Part shown: positions 8,515-18,423 of the stretch, one piece after another | Layout of the letters: every line of letters starts with the position of its first letter | How positions within the stretch are numbered: position 1 is the first letter of the stretch | Source of the DNA: Vreelandella glaciei | GTDB taxonomy: Bacteria; Pseudomonadota; Gammaproteobacteria; Pseudomonadales; Halomonadaceae | Length of the DNA: 64,000 bases | Direction: 5' to 3' | Assembly (NCBI RefSeq): GCF_013415125.1 | Contig: NZ_JACCDE010000015.1 | Coordinates: 1-64,000 of the forward strand | Position numbers and translations under genes: made by a program | Notes under the pieces: model-generated | Database searches by the model: none | What the model saw: the letters and a program-made list of their open reading frames with translations, nothing else | Told to the model about the DNA's origin: nothing

Positions 8515-8802
8515 CTATTCGCTTTTCAGTCGGTTCATAGATGCGTGTAAAACGGCGAGAACGTCAATTTGATCTAGTTTGATGTAGTAAATAATGCGGT
8601 AAGCGCCACACAAGACTTCCCTTATTTGAGCGATATCCTACTCCGGCACCTTACGTCCTGAAGCGGGGAAATCACCAATCTGTTGTGACCTTCGGGTGAT
8701 TTTATCAACGGTGCTCAACGCATAAGCTTCTGAGTCCTGCGCGATATAGGCATAAATCGCGTCCAAATGGGCTTCTGCTGTTGCTGTCCAAAACACATTC
8801 AT
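8515..8802 (-). pseudogene. ParE/RelE-type toxin with an in-frame amber stop
   Basis: Translation from 8802 gives a 95-codon ParE/RelE-like protein. The N-terminal half runs FWTATAEAHLDAIYAYIAQD and GDFPASGRKVPE. A TAG at 8640-8638 interrupts it, and the same frame continues IREVLCGAYRIIYYIKLDQ up to the natural stop at 8515. The reading frame is otherwise intact and both halves are family-like, so one base change appears to have killed the toxin; a tyrosine codon TAC or TAT is the likely ancestor. The ATG overlaps the antitoxin stop (ATGA), as is typical of such operons. Unless amber suppression occurs, the product is a fragment lacking the conserved C-terminal core. Confidence 0.8.
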
Positions 8803-8987
8803 TCAGGCAAGCCGTATTTCTTGCGAATATCCGCCACACTCGTAATGTTACCCGCTTGGCTATCTGCCATGCCCTTTTCGATGGTCTCCCGAACGTAGAT
8901 CTCATGCATAAGGTCTTCCCAAGTGGCATTCACAGGAAGTTGCTCAATTAGCTTGTGCGCGTCGTCTTTGCTCATCGTAGCTGACAT
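8799..8987 (-). CDS. antitoxin of a ParE/RelE-type toxin-antitoxin pair
   Basis: A 62-residue acidic protein with the pattern LIEQLPVNATWEDLMHEIYVRETIEKGMADSQAG, VADIRKKYGLPE, recognisable as the small antitoxin commonly found upstream of ParE/RelE toxins in Gammaproteobacteria. It would neutralise the toxin and autoregulate. It is intact, while its toxin partner at 8515-8802 has an internal stop, so it may now be a solitary antitoxin able to protect against related toxins. The start at 8987 is preceded by GGTAG; an ATG at 8975 is the alternative. Confidence 0.8.
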   Translation of the reverse strand: MSATMSKDDAHKLIEQLPVNATWEDLMHEIYVRETIEKGMADSQAGNITSVADIRKKYGLPE

Positions 8988-9230
8988 GGTGACTACCTTT
9001 TTTAGGTACGTAGAAAATACTTTTAGAGGATACCTTAGGTTACCGAGAGTGTTGCGGTTTATGCCATTTTCTGCAAATACATCGCGTGTGTCCTTTTAAA
9101 TACTTTTGATTGGCTCCGCTATCTGCTTGCGCGTGTGCTTGGCAATAAACTCACTGCTCAAATACTTAATACCTATAGCTGCCACTCTTTTAACAACGGC
9201 TATCCAGCCCTAACAGCATGTATTGTTGGC
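8988..9230. other. non-coding stretch between TA pair and dehalogenase
   Basis: About 240 bases without a supportable gene. The part next to the antitoxin should hold the TA promoter; no clear operator is seen. Confidence 0.5.
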
Positions 9231-9929
9231 TCACTCTATTAGTAGATGCTCGCTCAACGCGACGAGGTCTTCAGCCACAAAATCCCACGCTTCTTCTGCT
9301 TCTAAATCTTTGCTCTGGTGGGGCCCATACTCTGTACGCCGGGGGATAAACGCCGTTTTCATTCCCAATGCTCGGGCAGCCCCCAGGTCGTAATTGTGGG
9401 CCGCGCATAACATTACCTCTTCAGGCGGCAGGCGCAGCAGGCCGCAAGCCCCTAAATAGACCTCTGGGTCAGGTTTATAGTGTTGGAATAACTCGGCGCA
9501 AAACACCATATCCCAGGGCAGTTTGGCGTGACGGGCTACATCCACCATTAGTGATAAATTGCCGTTGGTCAGCGTGCCGATAATATAGTGCTCTTTTAAG
9601 CGCTGTAGGCCGTTCTGAACATCCGGCCATGGGTCTAATTGGTGCCAAAAGTGATTGATGCGATCAATGGTCGCCTCATCTAGCGCCACCCCATGCTGCT
9701 TGAGTAGTTTGACGAGGCTTTCTCGGTGCAGGTCATCCAACCCCATCCAAGGCACGTCACCTTGCCGTACTCGGTTCATCGAAGGCGCATAGTGCTGACG
9801 CCATTGATCCGTTATCACTTCACTGGGTAATTCAATCCCTAGCTCTTTCTGCAGCTCATTGAACTGATGAATCAAACTGGAGCGCCAATCAACAATAGTG
9901 CCAAATACGTCAAACACGATGGCTTTCAT
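9231..9929 (-). CDS. haloacid dehalogenase, type II
   Basis: A 232-residue HAD-superfamily hydrolase of the L-2-haloacid dehalogenase type. The nucleophile motif is FDVFGTIVDW (Asp7), motif II is LTNGN, the lysine is in HYKPDPEVYL, and motif IV-like acidic residues are in AAHNYDLGAARALG. Such enzymes hydrolyse 2-haloacids to 2-hydroxyacids, though many members act on other substrates. The start at 9929 has AAGGAG eight bases upstream. It stands alone on the minus strand, inside a segment flanked by a 19-bp direct repeat. Substrate assignment is by family only. Confidence 0.85.
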   Translation of the reverse strand: MKAIVFDVFGTIVDWRSSLIHQFNELQKELGIELPSEVITDQWRQHYAPSMNRVRQGDVPWMGLDDLHRESLVKLLKQHGVALDEATIDRINHFWHQLDPWPDVQNGLQRLKEHYIIGTLTNGNLSLMVDVARHAKLPWDMVFCAELFQHYKPDPEVYLGACGLLRLPPEEVMLCAAHNYDLGAARALGMKTAFIPRRTEYGPHQSKDLEAEEAWDFVAEDLVALSEHLLIE

Positions 9930-9957
9930 TAGTGTCTCCTTGTTGGATGGTTATTGC

Positions 9958-9976
9958 TGACTGCGTCGTTAGGTGG
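9958..9976. repeat. 19-bp direct repeat, copy 2
   Basis: TGACTGCGTCGTTAGGTGG, 18 of 19 bases the same as 8469-8487 and in the same orientation. It lies in the intergenic space between the dehalogenase and yjdM. Confidence 0.6.
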
Positions 9977-9997
9977 CTAGAAGAATCCTGGGCTTAT

Positions 9998-10333
9998 TCA
10001 GGCTTTTTTCACAAAGTGGGCAGTTACCATCATGTCGCCAACGCCGTCGACCTTGCAGTCTAGTTGGTGATCCTTGCTGTTCATGAGCCGCTTGATAACC
10101 GCTTTGGTGCCCACCTTGAGTACCAATGAGCTGCCTTTGACCTTGAGGTCTTTGATCATCGTTACCTTGTCGCCTTCCGCTAACAGGGTGCCGTGGGCAT
10201 CTTTTACCGTCACGGTCTCTTCTGCCTCAGCCTCAGAAGGGTTCCATTCGTGAGCGCATTCGGGGCAGATGAACAGGCTTTGATCCTGATAGACGAATTC
10301 GGATTGGCAATGGGGGCAAGGTGGGCACGACAT
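9998..10333 (-). CDS. yjdM: YjdM/PhnA-family zinc-ribbon protein
   Basis: A 111-residue protein with an N-terminal zinc ribbon (CPPCPHC, then CPECAHEW: four CxxC cysteines) and a C-terminal SH3-like beta domain (VKDAHGTLLAEGDKVTMIKDLKVKGSSL, LDCKVDGVGDMMV). This is the family once called PhnA; it is not part of the phosphonate C-P lyase and its biochemical role is not settled. Length matches the family norm. It is divergent from the SnoaL-like gene at 10433 with a short shared promoter region, and near the phosphite operon, but no functional link is shown by the sequence. Confidence 0.9.
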   Translation of the reverse strand: MSCPPCPHCQSEFVYQDQSLFICPECAHEWNPSEAEAEETVTVKDAHGTLLAEGDKVTMIKDLKVKGSSLVLKVGTKAVIKRLMNSKDHQLDCKVDGVGDMMVTAHFVKKA

Positions 10334-10432
10334 GAATGATGACTTCTGTGGTTTGGTTTAGGCTGCTTATGATACTGAGCCTGTATACCCTTGGCGAATG
10401 CCTTCACGCCTGCCCAAGAAAGGAGAACCAGG

Positions 10433-10822
10433 ATGAACAAACGTGACCTGGAAGCAACCTACCGTGATTACATCACCTGCCTCAATAATCAAGACTGGAC
10501 GAACCTTGACCAGTTCGTGCATGACGATGTCCACCACAACGGCAGGCGCCTAGGGCTTGATGGTTATCGCGCCATGCTGGAAGCCGATTACGAGCAGATA
10601 CCGGATCTTCACTTTAACATTGAGCTTTTGGCCGTTGATTCACCCCATGTCGCGTGCAGGTTGCGATTCGATGTCACACCCAAAGGTAGCTTCCTTGGCC
10701 TTGCGGTGGATGGCAAAAACGTGACGTTTTGCGAAAACGCGTTCTACCTGTTTAGCGATGGCAAGATTAGGGAGGTCTGGTCGGTCATTGATAAAGCCGC
10801 GATTGAGGCTCAGCTTGGTTAA
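10433..10822 (+). CDS. SnoaL-like ester cyclase / NTF2-fold protein
   Basis: A 129-residue NTF2-fold protein with the pattern FVHDDVHHNGRRLGLDGYRAML, PDLHFNIE, FLGLAVDGKNVTFCENAFYLFSDGKIREVWSVID. This is the SnoaL / ester cyclase family, small single-domain enzymes or binding proteins of diverse function. The start at 10433 has AAGGAG eight bases upstream, which rules out the longer in-frame start at 10391. It stands alone and is followed by a weak hairpin. The substrate is unknown. Confidence 0.8.
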   Translation: MNKRDLEATYRDYITCLNNQDWTNLDQFVHDDVHHNGRRLGLDGYRAMLEADYEQIPDLHFNIELLAVDSPHVACRLRFDVTPKGSFLGLAVDGKNVTFCENAFYLFSDGKIREVWSVIDKAAIEAQLG

Positions 10823-10875
10823 ACGTTGTGGTTATCTCCATTAACAAACGAATAGAGCAGAATATCGGATCGGTA

Positions 10876-10903
10876 CGCCCAGCCTTGGTGGGCCTCGTTT
10901 TGT
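10876..10903 (+). terminator. hairpin after the SnoaL-like gene
   Basis: GCCCA-GCCTTGG-TGGGC followed by CTCGTTTT. The stem is only five base pairs with a short T run. It resembles the strong terminator at 41626-41651 (GCCCAGCCTTGG) with part of the stem lost. Confidence 0.4.
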
Positions 10904-11024
10904 GACGATATTGGTCTAGAGAAGCGTTATCTGAGCCGTTTGACTGGCTACCTGCGCTCCTTGGATAGTCATTAACTTATCACCTGAACGACACAGCTTT
11001 GTCACTTAGGCGGGCTACCGTTGC

Positions 11025-11039
11025 ATTGTAAGTCACAAT
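11025..11039 (+). promoter_or_regulatory. candidate LysR (PtxE) operator upstream of ptxA
   Basis: ATTGT-AAGTC-ACAAT is a perfect 5-bp inverted repeat with a 5-base spacer, and it contains the T-N11-A signature of LysR-type binding sites. It lies about 35 bases upstream of the ptxA start and the operon carries its own LysR gene at its end. No convincing Pho box is seen in the 250 bases upstream. No separate -35/-10 pair is assigned. Confidence 0.45.
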
Positions 11040-11072
11040 AAAGTGAGCTTATACATTGCAGAAGGTGATCCA

Positions 11073-12784
<1,712 letters not shown>

Positions 12785-12790
12785 GGGGGC

Positions 12791-13624
12791 ATGATGAATC
12801 CGTCCAAAACAGTGCCGCCACCCCTTTCATCGCTTTCTCCTGACGCCGTGTTGGACGAACACGCCCGCGGCTGGCGGAGCAAGCTCTTCCAAGCGGGCTT
12901 GGTGCTGGCAGTGGTTCTTCTGGCGAGTTGGTATGTAGATCTGCTGGATTTTCGCACCCTGGCCAACGGGGTGCCTGCCATCGCTACCCTAATGGGAGAA
13001 TCCCTACCGCCCGACTTTACCAACGCCATGGATTGGATAGCGCCGCTGGTCGATACCCTTGCCATGAGCATTGCCGGCACGGCGATAGCGGTCACTGCTT
13101 CCGTACCCCTGGCGTTCCTGGCCGCTCGCAATACCTCGCCCCACCCCGTGGTATTCCACGTAACCCGCACGCTGCTGAACGCTCTTCGCTCGGTGCCCGA
13201 GCTGATTATGGGCATTATTTTCGTTGCTGCCGTGGGGTTTGGCGCCTTACCGGGCGTGCTCGCGCTCGGCCTTCATTCTATCGGCATGGTGGGTAAATTC
13301 TTTGCCGAAGCGATCGAGCATGTCGACCCAGCCCCGGTAGAGGCCGCCAATGCCGCTGGCGCGACGCGATTACAGGTTCATTGGCACGCGGTGCTCCCGC
13401 AGGTGCTTCCGCAGTTTGCTGATGTCTCTATCTACCGCTGGGAATACAATTTCCGCGCCTCTACGGTGATGGGCATGGTGGGGGCTGGCGGGATCGGCTT
13501 CGAGCTAATGGGCTCTTTACGCGTCATGCAGTACCAGGAAGTCAGCGCCATCCTGATTGTCATACTCGTTATGGTGACGATGGTGGATAGCCTTAGCGGC
13601 CATCTTCGTAAGAAATTCAAGTAA
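12791..13624 (+). CDS. ptxC: phosphite ABC transporter permease PtxC
   Basis: A 277-residue PhnE-type permease. A cytoplasmic N-tail is followed by about six hydrophobic segments. The coupling (EAA) motif is EAANAAGATRLQVHWHAVLPQVLPQF at about 183-208, followed by WEYNFRASTVMGMVGAGGIGF, a family hallmark. It forms the inner-membrane channel of the PtxABC importer. It sits between ptxB (six bases upstream) and ptxD (nine bases downstream), all one transcript. An ATG pair opens the frame; I use the first. Confidence 0.9.
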   Translation: MMNPSKTVPPPLSSLSPDAVLDEHARGWRSKLFQAGLVLAVVLLASWYVDLLDFRTLANGVPAIATLMGESLPPDFTNAMDWIAPLVDTLAMSIAGTAIAVTASVPLAFLAARNTSPHPVVFHVTRTLLNALRSVPELIMGIIFVAAVGFGALPGVLALGLHSIGMVGKFFAEAIEHVDPAPVEAANAAGATRLQVHWHAVLPQVLPQFADVSIYRWEYNFRASTVMGMVGAGGIGFELMGSLRVMQYQEVSAILIVILVMVTMVDSLSGHLRKKFK

Positions 13625-13633
13625 GGAAATCAA

Positions 13634-14644
13634 ATGAAACCAAGGGTTTTCATTACCCACCGGGTACACAACAGTGTGTTGGAAAGGCTGGAACAACACT
13701 GTGAAGTGATCACCAACCAGTCAGCCACTACCTTGACCGCCGCCGAGGTAAAGGCCCGCGCGGCAACCGCAGACGCCATGATGGTGTTTATGCCGGACCA
13801 GGTCAGCGAGGAATTTCTAGCGGGCTGTCCCAAGCTGAAAGTTATTGGTGCCGCCCTGAAGGGATACGATAATTTTGATGTGGAGGCCTGTACGCGTCAT
13901 GGCGTTTGGCTGACCTTCGTGCCGGATCTGCTGACGGTGCCAACGGCTGAGCTAACCATCGGGCTAACCATTAGCCTAATCCGCCATGTCCGAGCGGCCG
14001 ATGAGTACGTTCGTTCCGGCCAGTTCAAGGGATGGCAGCCCACGTTTTATGGGCTGGGGGTTGCCGGCGCGACCGTGGGTATCGTCGGCATGGGTCCCAT
14101 CGGCCAGGCAGTGGCAACACGGCTCCAGGGGTGGGGCGCGAGCTTGCTGTATTCTCAGCCAGACGCCTTGCCCGCTGCTGAGGAGGCCGCGCTAGGCGTG
14201 GCGCGCAAGTCGCTTGAAGAGCTGCTCGGGCAAGCCGACATTGTCATTTTGGCCCTGCCGCTCAATAAACAAACCCTGCATACCATGAACACTGCGCGCT
14301 TGGCCCTGATGCAACCAGGCGCTTTTTTGATCAACCCATGCCGGGGTTCTGTAGTGCAGGAAGCTGCCGTTTTGGAAGCATTGGAGTCAGGGCAGTTAGG
14401 CGGCTACGCAGCGGATGTTTTTGAAATGGAAGATTGGGCTCGAGAGGATCGCCCGCAAGAGATTTGCCCCACCTTGCGAGCACATCCCAACACGCTATTT
14501 ACGGCACACATTGGCTCTGCCGTCCAGGATGTGCGGCTGATGATTGAACAGCGTGCTGCCGACAACATTCTTCAAGCGTTACAAGGAGAATGCCCTCAGG
14601 ATGCGGCTAATTCGCCCACTATCACTGAGACAACTCCATGCTGA
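13634..14644 (+). CDS. ptxD: phosphite dehydrogenase PtxD (NAD-dependent phosphonate dehydrogenase)
   Basis: Cytosolic enzyme oxidising phosphite to phosphate with reduction of NAD+. It has 336 residues and reads as closely related to the Pseudomonas stutzeri PtxD as I recall that sequence: ITHRVH at the start, [33 protein letters not shown] and [12 protein letters not shown]. Residues tied to catalysis or phosphite binding in that enzyme are at identical positions: M53, K76, W134, Y139, R237, E266, H292 and R301. The Rossmann loop is GMGPIG at 152-157. The residues that set cofactor choice, E175-A176 in the P. stutzeri enzyme, are Q175-P176 here. The gene follows ptxC by nine bases and overlaps ptxE by seven. 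Other 2-hydroxyacid dehydrogenases lack this residue set, so the call is firm. Confidence 0.95.
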   Translation: MKPRVFITHRVHNSVLERLEQHCEVITNQSATTLTAAEVKARAATADAMMVFMPDQVSEEFLAGCPKLKVIGAALKGYDNFDVEACTRHGVWLTFVPDLLTVPTAELTIGLTISLIRHVRAADEYVRSGQFKGWQPTFYGLGVAGATVGIVGMGPIGQAVATRLQGWGASLLYSQPDALPAAEEAALGVARKSLEELLGQADIVILALPLNKQTLHTMNTARLALMQPGAFLINPCRGSVVQEAAVLEALESGQLGGYAADVFEMEDWAREDRPQEICPTLRAHPNTLFTAHIGSAVQDVRLMIEQRAADNILQALQGECPQDAANSPTITETTPC

Positions 14645-15498
14645 ACTTGGTCTGGCTGAAAAGTTTTACCACACTGGTTCAGCACCGACGTTTTCAGGCC
14701 GCCGCCCAAGCTCTCGGTATCGCACAACCCACGCTTTCACAGCACATTCAAAAGCTCGAAGAACAGCTAGGTGCCCTGTTGATACGCCGCAGTAAAACGG
14801 GTTGCGAGCCCACCAAAGCAGCCCTGGCGCTTATGCCGCTTGCGCTTAGTATGTTGCAACTGGACGAGCGTGCTCGAGAAGTCGTTAGCGGTACGCGTTT
14901 ACGCGTAGGGGCAAGTTCCAACATCGGTATTTACATGCTCCAGCCCTACGTGAGCACGTTCAAGAACATTCCGGCGGTACCTGAGCTGGATCTTGTGATT
15001 GATAACAATCCTAACATTGCTAGACAACTGACTAGCGGCGAGCTGGATATAGCGGTGATGGAGTGGTGGCACCCGAAATCTGGCTTCCAGGCAATGGATT
15101 GGCGACAGGAGCCCGTGGTGTTAATTACTTCACCCGATCACCCCTGTGCGGAATGGCATGAAATAGACCGGAAAACCCTCGCAGGAATGAGCCTGCTGGG
15201 CGGTGAACCCGGAACAGGTACGGGCCGGTTGCTGGCGAGTTTCTTCGGCGAAAGAGGGCCGTTCCCGAAGGTTTCAATGCAACTGGGCAGTACCGAAGCG
15301 GTTAAACAGGCTGTCAAAGCAGGCCTGGGCGTATCACTGGTGCTGGCGGCTTGCGTCGAAGCGGAGATCCGAGCGGGCACTTTGTGTGCTATCCCGGTCA
15401 GTGATGCCGGGCTGGCCAAGAACCTGAGCGTCATCTGCCCGGAGACGCTTGCACGGCAACCGCCAGTTTCCACTTTCGTCAGCCATATATGTCAGTGA
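14638..15498 (+). CDS. ptxE: LysR-family regulator PtxE
   Basis: A 286-residue LysR regulator that ends the phosphite operon. The helix-turn-helix is at residues 1-60 ([33 protein letters not shown]). The effector domain begins [18 protein letters not shown] and has [12 protein letters not shown] and [10 protein letters not shown]. PtxE is the known partner of ptxABCD in other bacteria; it likely senses phosphite or phosphate status. Its start overlaps the ptxD end by seven bases, so it is made with the operon and may control the site at 11025-11039. Confidence 0.88.
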   Translation: MLNLVWLKSFTTLVQHRRFQAAAQALGIAQPTLSQHIQKLEEQLGALLIRRSKTGCEPTKAALALMPLALSMLQLDERAREVVSGTRLRVGASSNIGIYMLQPYVSTFKNIPAVPELDLVIDNNPNIARQLTSGELDIAVMEWWHPKSGFQAMDWRQEPVVLITSPDHPCAEWHEIDRKTLAGMSLLGGEPGTGTGRLLASFFGERGPFPKVSMQLGSTEAVKQAVKAGLGVSLVLAACVEAEIRAGTLCAIPVSDAGLAKNLSVICPETLARQPPVSTFVSHICQ

Positions 15499-15693
15499 AA
15501 AACGAGTGACATCTTTAGAGCCAGGGAAGGCGTATGGGCAGCTAAGAATAGGTGCTATTGAGACCCGCCCCCGCAAGCTTCACTGGAGCGTTACTCGGCA
15601 TCGTGCAGCCGCACGCCTTCACTTTCGCTCTACAGAGCAATGGCGGCGTCATCGTCGTTGATGGTCATGATGCGGTAGTGCATCAGGCGGTTC

Positions 15694-16068
15694 TCATTGG
15701 GTGGCGGCATCGTTTTGTTCGTTCTGCTCGTCAGGGTTGTTGAAGTGATCCCTCTGCTCTGCCCATTTCAATAAGGCATCCAGCGCCGGGCAGAGCGTTT
15801 GCCCCCATTCGGTCAGGCGGTACTCCACTTTCGGCGGCACCTGGGGATAGACTTTGCGCGCCACGATGCCATCCGCTTCCAGCTGGCGCAGCTGTTGGGC
15901 GAGCATTTTCTGGGAGATATCGGGGATGAGTTTTCCTAAATCGGAGTAGCGCTGCACTTTTCCATCGAAGAGATGAAAGAGAATAATGAGCTTCCAGCGC
16001 CCTTCCAGCATTTTTAATACATTTTCCACATCGCTTGCGGCGGTAGCGGGCGTATAAAGCTTTCTCAT
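15694..16068 (-). CDS. HxlR-family transcriptional regulator
   Basis: A 124-residue winged-helix HxlR protein: VLKMLEGRWKLIILFHLFDG, then YSDLGKLIPDISQKMLAQQLRQLEADGIVARKVY and VEYRLTEWGQTL, the family signature. It lacks the N-terminal CPV cysteine found in many redox- or aldehyde-sensing members. The acidic, Asn/Gln-rich C-tail is extra. It is divergent from the NTF2-like/SDR pair and probably represses it. Confidence 0.9.
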   Translation of the reverse strand: MRKLYTPATAASDVENVLKMLEGRWKLIILFHLFDGKVQRYSDLGKLIPDISQKMLAQQLRQLEADGIVARKVYPQVPPKVEYRLTEWGQTLCPALDALLKWAEQRDHFNNPDEQNEQNDAATQ

Positions 16069-16160
16069 GGGTGAGCCACTTACCTTTTTGTGCGTTCTTG
16101 ATAACGCGTCAGTCTAGGCAGAAGATTCTCGCATATTACCCCCTGCGAGAGATGACCATC

Positions 16161-16487
16161 ATGAGTTTGTCACTGCCAGACGCGATCACTACTTACTTCA
16201 GCATCAGCAACGGTGCGGATGCCACCCACATTGCGGATTGCTTCACTCAAGATGCCTGTGTGTTCGACGAAGGCGAGACGCACCGCGGGCGACCCGCTAT
16301 TCAAGCCTGGATGCGCGCCACCCGCGACAAGATTGAGTATCGCGTCGAGCCGGTCAGTGTTTCCCAACAAGGCAACACGATGGTGGTTACCGCCACCGTG
16401 ACCGGCAACTTCCCCGGCAGCCCGGTTCAACTTGACCACGCTTTCCAGCTTGCCGAGTCGCAAATCCAGTCATTGGAGATCCACTAA
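16161..16487 (+). CDS. SnoaL-like NTF2-fold protein
   Basis: A 108-residue NTF2-like protein: [43 protein letters not shown], then [34 protein letters not shown]. The pattern is that of small SnoaL-like proteins co-transcribed with short-chain dehydrogenases. The ATG at 16161 has GAGAG nine bases upstream; an ATG at 16152 is the alternative. The stop overlaps the SDR start (TAATG), so the two are coupled. The substrate is not known. Confidence 0.8.
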   Translation: MSLSLPDAITTYFSISNGADATHIADCFTQDACVFDEGETHRGRPAIQAWMRATRDKIEYRVEPVSVSQQGNTMVVTATVTGNFPGSPVQLDHAFQLAESQIQSLEIH

Positions 16488-17260
16488 TGAACCTGAACTT
16501 GAACGGGCGACGCGTATTGATCACCGGGGGCAGCCAAGGGGTTGGCGCGGCCGCGGTGGCACTCTTTCGCGAGGAAGGCGCGCAAGTGCTAACAACCGCC
16601 CGTACTCGCCCCGCCGACCTGCCCGATGAGCTGTTTGTAACCGCTGACCTGACGACGGCCGAAGGCTGTGCCACGGTAGCCGATGCGGTCAACGAACGCT
16701 TGGGTGGCGTCGATATTATCGTTCACGTACTGGGTGGTTCATCCGCCCCCGGCGGCGGGTTCGCTGCCCTTGGGGAGGAGGAGTGGCAGCAAGAGCTCGA
16801 CATCAACCTGTTTCCCGCCGTGCGGCTGGATCGCGCCCTGCTGCCCGGCATGCTGGCCCAAGGCGATGGGGTGATTATCCACGTGACCTCCATTCAGCGT
16901 GAACTCCCCCTGCCCGAATCAACCACGGCTTATGCGGCTGCCAAGGCGGCGCTATCCACTTATAGTAAGAGCTTGTCAAAAGAGGTGTCACCCAAAGGGG
17001 TGCGCGTGGTACGGGTGTCGCCGGGCTGGATCGAGACGGAAGCCGCCGTTGCGCTAGCCGAGCGGATTGCCCAAGAGGCAGGCACCGATTACGCAGGCGG
17101 CAAGAAGATCATCATGAATTCGCTGGGTGGCATCCCGATTGGCCGCCCTTCGAAGCCTGCAGAAGTGGCCAACTTGATTGGGTTTCTGGCATCACCGCTG
17201 GCGGCCACTATTACGGGAACGGAGTATGTAATCGATGGGGGTACCGTGCCTGTTGTTTGA
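16487..17260 (+). CDS. SDR-family oxidoreductase
   Basis: A 257-residue classical short-chain dehydrogenase/reductase. Cofactor loop TGGSQGVG is at residues 13-20, the active serine is in HVTSIQ, the YxxxK pair in [10 protein letters not shown], and the C-terminus has [14 protein letters not shown]. It is a cytosolic NAD(P)-linked alcohol/ketone oxidoreductase of unassigned substrate. It is coupled to the NTF2-like gene upstream and is under likely HxlR control; this trio often handles reactive carbonyls or quinones, which is inference only. Confidence 0.9.
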   Translation: MNLNLNGRRVLITGGSQGVGAAAVALFREEGAQVLTTARTRPADLPDELFVTADLTTAEGCATVADAVNERLGGVDIIVHVLGGSSAPGGGFAALGEEEWQQELDINLFPAVRLDRALLPGMLAQGDGVIIHVTSIQRELPLPESTTAYAAAKAALSTYSKSLSKEVSPKGVRVVRVSPGWIETEAAVALAERIAQEAGTDYAGGKKIIMNSLGGIPIGRPSKPAEVANLIGFLASPLAATITGTEYVIDGGTVPVV

Positions 17261-17287
17261 GGGGGAGGGTGAAATGGCATACATTTG

Positions 17288-17328
17288 AGGGAGCCTCAGT
17301 TCTCCCTTGCAAGACTGGCCCCCCCCCC
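17288..17328 (+). terminator. hairpin and poly-C tract between convergent genes
   Basis: AGGGAG-CCTCAGTT-CTCCCT forms a six-bp stem just after the SDR gene, and a run of ten C follows at 17319-17328. The hairpin lacks a U-tract, so its role as terminator is uncertain. The SDR and LysR genes converge here. Confidence 0.3.
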
Positions 17329-17353
17329 TTTCTGCTGCCTTGTTAATCAAGTG

Positions 17354-18313
17354 TCAAACACCCTTGGCCATGAATGACTCAAGCTTCAACTCTGGATACT
17401 TTTTCGACACATTCGCAACGTCATTGCGGGTTTCTGCGATGATCCACTCTCTCACCTGCTTGGCTGCCTCGCTTAGCGGCTTTTTGCGTGAGTGAACCAG
17501 GTGGCATAGCCGCTCGGTGGCAATCGCGGTTGGCGTGGCGGGCACCAGCGAGCCTGTCTCCAGCCAGTGGGATGCGATGTTCAGCCAGCCGATGGCGATG
17601 CCCTGGCCCAGCAGGGCCGCCTGGATCACGACGGCATAGTCCGAAAATACCAGCGAGTGAGTGTTGCCGTACGATTCCAGGTGAAAATTGGGCAAAAGCT
17701 CAAACCAGTCTATGCGGCTGTCACTGAGGCTGATCAGGGTGGTGGAGACCTCGTTGGTGGGCGATTCGAGTTGCTGCTTGCGATAGGCCGGGCTGCAGAC
17801 CGGCAGCAGTATCTCCGGCAGTATCAATGAGGCGTCATGCAGGATGTCCTCACCCGTGACGAAGCGAATCCCCAGGTCAACGTCCTCGACCGAGCCGCTG
17901 ACCGCCCCCGAGATCAACTGAAAGCGCAGATCGATATGGGGTAACTGCGCCTGCAGCCTGTGCATGCGCGGCATGAGCCAGTGGGTCGTGAAAGCAGTGG
18001 ATACCGATAGCGTGACGGTTTCCAGCCCGGTGCTACGTGCCCGTATTTCCTGAATCGCCGCTTCAATATTGTGAAAGCCATCGATTACCCCTTGGTAAAG
18101 TATCTCACCACTCTCCGTCAGCACGGTTTTGCCGGGCATCCGCAAGAACAGCTTAACCTCTAGGTACTCCTCCAGAAGCGCAAGCATGCGGCTGACCGCT
18201 GGCTGGGTAACCCCCAGTTCAGCGGCGGCCTTGGTGAAGTTACCGCAGCGTGCCGCTGACTCGAATACGAAGAGGGCGTTGGCACTGGGTAGTTGTCGGC
18301 GCAATGTAGGCAT
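17354..18313 (-). CDS. LysR-family regulator (GcvA-like) of the catabolic cluster
   Basis: A 319-residue LysR regulator of the GcvA type: LPSANALFVFESAARCGNFTKAAAELGVTQPAVSRMLALLEEYL at the N-terminus, and the effector domain from about residue 95 (TVTLSVSTAFTTHWLMPRM), with DLGIRF typical of the subgroup. It is divergent from the ABC ATPase gene at 18424, with 110 bases between the starts, and is the probable regulator of the whole 18.4-30.9 kb cluster. The inducer is unknown. Confidence 0.88.
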   Translation of the reverse strand: MPTLRRQLPSANALFVFESAARCGNFTKAAAELGVTQPAVSRMLALLEEYLEVKLFLRMPGKTVLTESGEILYQGVIDGFHNIEAAIQEIRARSTGLETVTLSVSTAFTTHWLMPRMHRLQAQLPHIDLRFQLISGAVSGSVEDVDLGIRFVTGEDILHDASLILPEILLPVCSPAYRKQQLESPTNEVSTTLISLSDSRIDWFELLPNFHLESYGNTHSLVFSDYAVVIQAALLGQGIAIGWLNIASHWLETGSLVPATPTAIATERLCHLVHSRKKPLSEAAKQVREWIIAETRNDVANVSKKYPELKLESFMAKGV

Positions 18314-18423
18314 AACTTCAGGTTATGCCACCACCAAGAATTTCGCAATTGTCCGCGAACACCTTATCTGCTGTACTCAATGACAACCGATAGGCATCAC
18401 AACAATGAAAGGTGATAACTCCT

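Noticed and set aside
8705-8929. Minus-strand 74-residue frame across the toxin and antitoxin
   Set aside because: It overlaps both TA genes in another frame and has no family likeness; a shadow.
10980-11040. Pho box upstream of ptxA
   Set aside because: Single CTGTCAT-like half-sites occur (TTGTCAC near 11000), but no second half at the right spacing.
13634-14644. Generic D-2-hydroxyacid dehydrogenase
   Set aside because: All residues recognised in PtxD are at identical numbered positions; generic family members do not share M53, W134 and Y139 together.
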